The notes under the pieces are model-generated. The model saw only the letters and a program-made list of their open reading frames with translations. It was not told the origin of the DNA and made no database searches. DNA of 7,509 nt, from contig CAMYCX010000060.1 of assembly GCA_947254705.1 (NCBI GenBank), positions 1 through 7,509 of the forward strand, in the 5' to 3' direction. The stretch comes from an uncultured Veillonellaceae bacterium (lineage in GTDB: Bacteria > Bacillota > Negativicutes > Veillonellales > Negativicoccaceae). Both the position numbers and the translations under genes were made by a program. Shown here in pieces: positions 6,833-7,509 of the stretch (positions are counted from its first letter, which is position 1; the number at the start of each line of letters is the position of its first letter).

Positions 6833-6861
6833 ACTCTAGCATCATTCCGTGATGATTACAA
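6833..6861 (-). promoter_or_regulatory. Candidate promoter of the integrase gene with operator-like inverted repeat
   Basis: On the minus strand TTGTAA (6861-6856), a 17-bp spacer and TAGAGT (6838-6833) give a 4/6 plus 4/6 match to the vegetative consensus, about 48 bp before the integrase ATG. An inverted repeat ATCAT-N6-ATGAT (6841-6856) fills most of the spacer and would be well placed for a repressor. The match is weak, so this is only a candidate. Confidence 0.35.
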
Positions 6862-6868
6862 GGGTTAA

Positions 6869-6941
6869 TTTGAGAGTCTATATGGTGTTATTTTTTGAGA
6901 GCCTTGTGTTATTTTTGGGTGAAAAATTTGAGAGCCTATAT
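6869..6941 (+). repeat. Three TTTGAGAG(T/C)CT boxes
   Basis: TTTGAGAGTCTATAT (6869-6883), TTTGAGAGCCTTGTG (6894-6908) and TTTGAGAGCCTATAT (6927-6941) lie in the same orientation with start-to-start distances of 25 and 33 bp. The 11-mer GTGTTATTTTT also occurs twice between them (6885-6895, 6906-6916). They sit just upstream of the candidate integrase promoter. Iterated boxes like these are usually protein binding sites; the protein is not known. Confidence 0.7.
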
Positions 6942-6960
6942 AAATAAACACGACACACAA

Positions 6961-6998
6961 TACACCCCCGTGTACCCCATGCATAAACATGCGCATGT
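6961..6998. repeat. Hairpin TACAC-CCCC-GTGTA followed by 12-bp palindrome ACATGCGCATGT
   Basis: A perfect 5-bp-arm hairpin with a CCCC loop (6961-6974) is followed 12 bp later by a perfect 12-bp palindrome (6987-6998). CATGC also repeats directly at 6978 and 6988. The pair is a local island of G/C in an AT-rich stretch. Such pairs occur at transfer origins, replication origins and operator sites; nothing here decides between them. Confidence 0.55.
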
Positions 6999-7150
6999 AT
7001 AAATAAATTTACGAAAAACTCAATCACAACAGAAAAACAATGTACTGATGATGTACCATAAAGAGAACATGAGGCACAACGCCTGCTCCCCTTTTCGATC
7101 TTCATACGCGGAAGATATACAAACAGAAATAAAGGTGACGTTTGATTAAT

Positions 7151-7190
7151 GCTTATGTATATTTATGCAGGATTATGTATATTTATGCAG
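7151..7190 (+). repeat. Two tandem copies of a 20-bp repeat
   Basis: Bases 7151-7170 and 7171-7190 are head-to-tail copies differing at one position (GCTTATGTAT... against GATTATGTAT..., both ending ATTTATGCAG). The inverse of the end heptamer, GCATAAA, also occurs at 6981-6987 next to the palindrome. Tandem AT-rich units of about 20 bp resemble iterons but only two are present and no Rep gene is in view. Confidence 0.75.
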
Positions 7191-7220
7191 AAGTGAGTTT
7201 TTGTGTGTGAGATATCTATC

Positions 7221-7274
7221 GCGAAAAAAAATATCACAAAAATCACGCGCAAAAAATATCACGAAGAAAATCAC
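7221..7274 (+). repeat. Imperfect 26/28-bp tandem repeat with spaced A-tracts
   Basis: Two units, 7221-7246 and 7247-7274, share the pattern GCG(A/C), an A-run, ATATCAC and AAAATCAC. A-runs recur about every 10-14 bp across 7224-7281, which favours intrinsic bending or easy melting. The region encodes a Lys-rich nonsense-like peptide in frame, which I take as a by-product of composition. Confidence 0.55.
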
Positions 7275-7363
7275 TAAAAAATCTGAAAATGTACCCGCGA
7301 AAAAACTGAGGGGATATATAATAGGTAATAACTTTAAAAATTTTACATTATATATAGGCATAA

Positions 7364-7509
7364 GAAAGGGGGATCGAAAGAAAAAAGAAAAAAGATCTAA
7401 AAAAGTACTTGACTTACGTCTTTAGACGTGGTATACTAAGATCATAAGAAAGACGAAAGGGGGATCGAAAGAAAAAAGAAAAAAGATCTAAAAAAGTACT
7501 TGACTTACG
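7364..7509 (+). repeat. Exact 55-bp direct repeat at 91-bp offset, second copy cut by window end
   Basis: Bases 7364-7418 and 7455-7509 are identical. Each copy holds a purine-rich block (GAAAGGGGGATCGAAAG, then A/G-rich to AAAGATCT) followed by AAAAAAGTACTTGACTTACG, that is, the -35 box of the promoter described separately. The match still holds at the last base of the window, so the repeat may be longer and may form an array beyond it. Confidence 0.9.
7409..7437 (+). promoter_or_regulatory. Strong promoter with operator-like inverted repeat in the spacer
   Basis: TTGACT (7409-7414), a 17-bp spacer and TATACT (7432-7437) match the vegetative consensus at 5/6 and 5/6. Between them lies ACGTCT-TT-AGACGT (7416-7429), a 14-bp inverted repeat with 6-bp arms placed so that a bound dimer would block RNA polymerase. 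This is the usual architecture of CI/Xre-type repressor control in phages and mobile elements of Firmicutes. The -35 and start of the operator recur at 7500-7509. The transcribed gene lies outside the window. Confidence 0.8.

Larger units (their letters stand above)
5847..7509. mobile_element. Left end of an integrative element inserted at tRNA-Gly(CCC); right end outside window
   Basis: Three signs agree. An intact tRNA 3' end is followed at once by a tyrosine recombinase gene oriented towards it. The base composition drops from clearly GC-rich in argGH to AT-rich from ~5847 on, with different codon use in the integrase (many AT-ending codons). The next ~725 bp are gene-free and repeat-rich, as in control regions of phages and conjugative elements. 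No second copy of the tRNA end is seen up to 7509. Whether this is a prophage, ICE, IME or decayed island cannot be told, since no structural, relaxase or replication gene is visible. Confidence 0.8.
6785..7509. other. Gene-free, repeat-rich AT-rich segment behind the integrase
   Basis: No reading frame here has a convincing ribosome binding site, domain or normal protein composition. The segment holds several separate cis-like structures, listed individually: the candidate integrase promoter, three TTTGAGAG boxes, a hairpin beside a palindrome, a 20-bp tandem repeat, an A-tract-rich imperfect repeat, and a promoter-bearing 55-bp direct repeat. Just before the integrase start the minus strand also shows hexamer microrepeats, TAGAGT twice then TGTTGG twice (6838-6815). 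The density suggests a control region, possibly including an origin or transfer site. Confidence 0.6.

Noticed and set aside
6878..7105. 75-residue minus-strand frame behind the integrase
   Set aside because: No ribosome binding site before its ATG, a Cys/aromatic-rich unnatural composition, and it runs through the TTTGAGAG boxes and the palindrome cluster.
7048..7149. 33-codon plus-strand frame starting ATGATG
   Set aside because: It lacks a Shine-Dalgarno sequence and any recognisable feature; comparison with related elements would be needed to revive it.
7165..7425. 86-residue Lys-rich plus-strand frame
   Set aside because: It starts inside the 20-bp tandem repeat, has no ribosome binding site, and its end runs through the promoter -35 and operator; Lys content reflects A-rich DNA.
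7151..7509. CRISPR array
   Set aside because: Repeats differ in unit, length and spacing between blocks, and there are no regular unique spacers or cas genes.

Overview
The window looks like the chromosome of a Gram-negative-walled Firmicute, most likely a member of the Negativicutes (Veillonella/Megasphaera/Dialister-like). The reasons are a trimeric autotransporter adhesin, which needs an outer membrane, together with Firmicute-style AGGAGG ribosome binding sites and near-consensus vegetative promoters. Placement to genus is not possible from the sequence alone. The first ~5.8 kb is GC-rich and densely coding; from about 5.85 kb the sequence becomes strikingly AT-rich, which marks an acquired element.

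Layout: (1) Bases 1-1171 (+) are the 3' part of a YadA-like adhesin with a slippage-prone collagen-like tract, a four-strand membrane anchor and an unusual coiled-coil tail beyond the anchor. (2) A strong hairpin at 1184-1221 serves as a shared terminator for the adhesin and for a convergent two-gene operon. (3) That operon (-), reading from 2911 down to 1245, encodes a monofunctional peptidoglycan glycosyltransferase (GT51) and, through an ATGA overlap, a lipoprotein of the BtuF/FhuD-type metal-complex binding family, with no permease or ATPase beside it. (4) Divergently, from a consensus promoter at 2982-3010, lie argG and argH (+), the last two steps of arginine synthesis, only 3 bp apart. 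(5) A tRNA-Gly(CCC) gene with its own promoter follows at 5772-5846.

(6) The base composition changes right behind the tRNA 3' end. A tyrosine recombinase with a complete catalytic set (5897-6784, -) points towards the tRNA. The simplest reading is the left end of an integrative element (prophage, ICE, IME or genomic island) inserted in the tRNA 3' end; the other end is outside the window. (7) Behind the integrase, 6785-7509 holds no convincing gene but has several separate repeat families: three TTTGAGAG boxes, a hairpin next to a perfect palindrome, a 20-bp tandem repeat, an A-tract-rich 26-28-bp imperfect repeat, and an exact 55-bp repeat at 91-bp offset that carries a strong promoter. In its complete copy this promoter has a 14-bp operator-like inverted repeat between -35 and -10. 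This looks like a cis-acting control region (repressor operators, possibly an origin or oriT), and it is the least explained part of the window.
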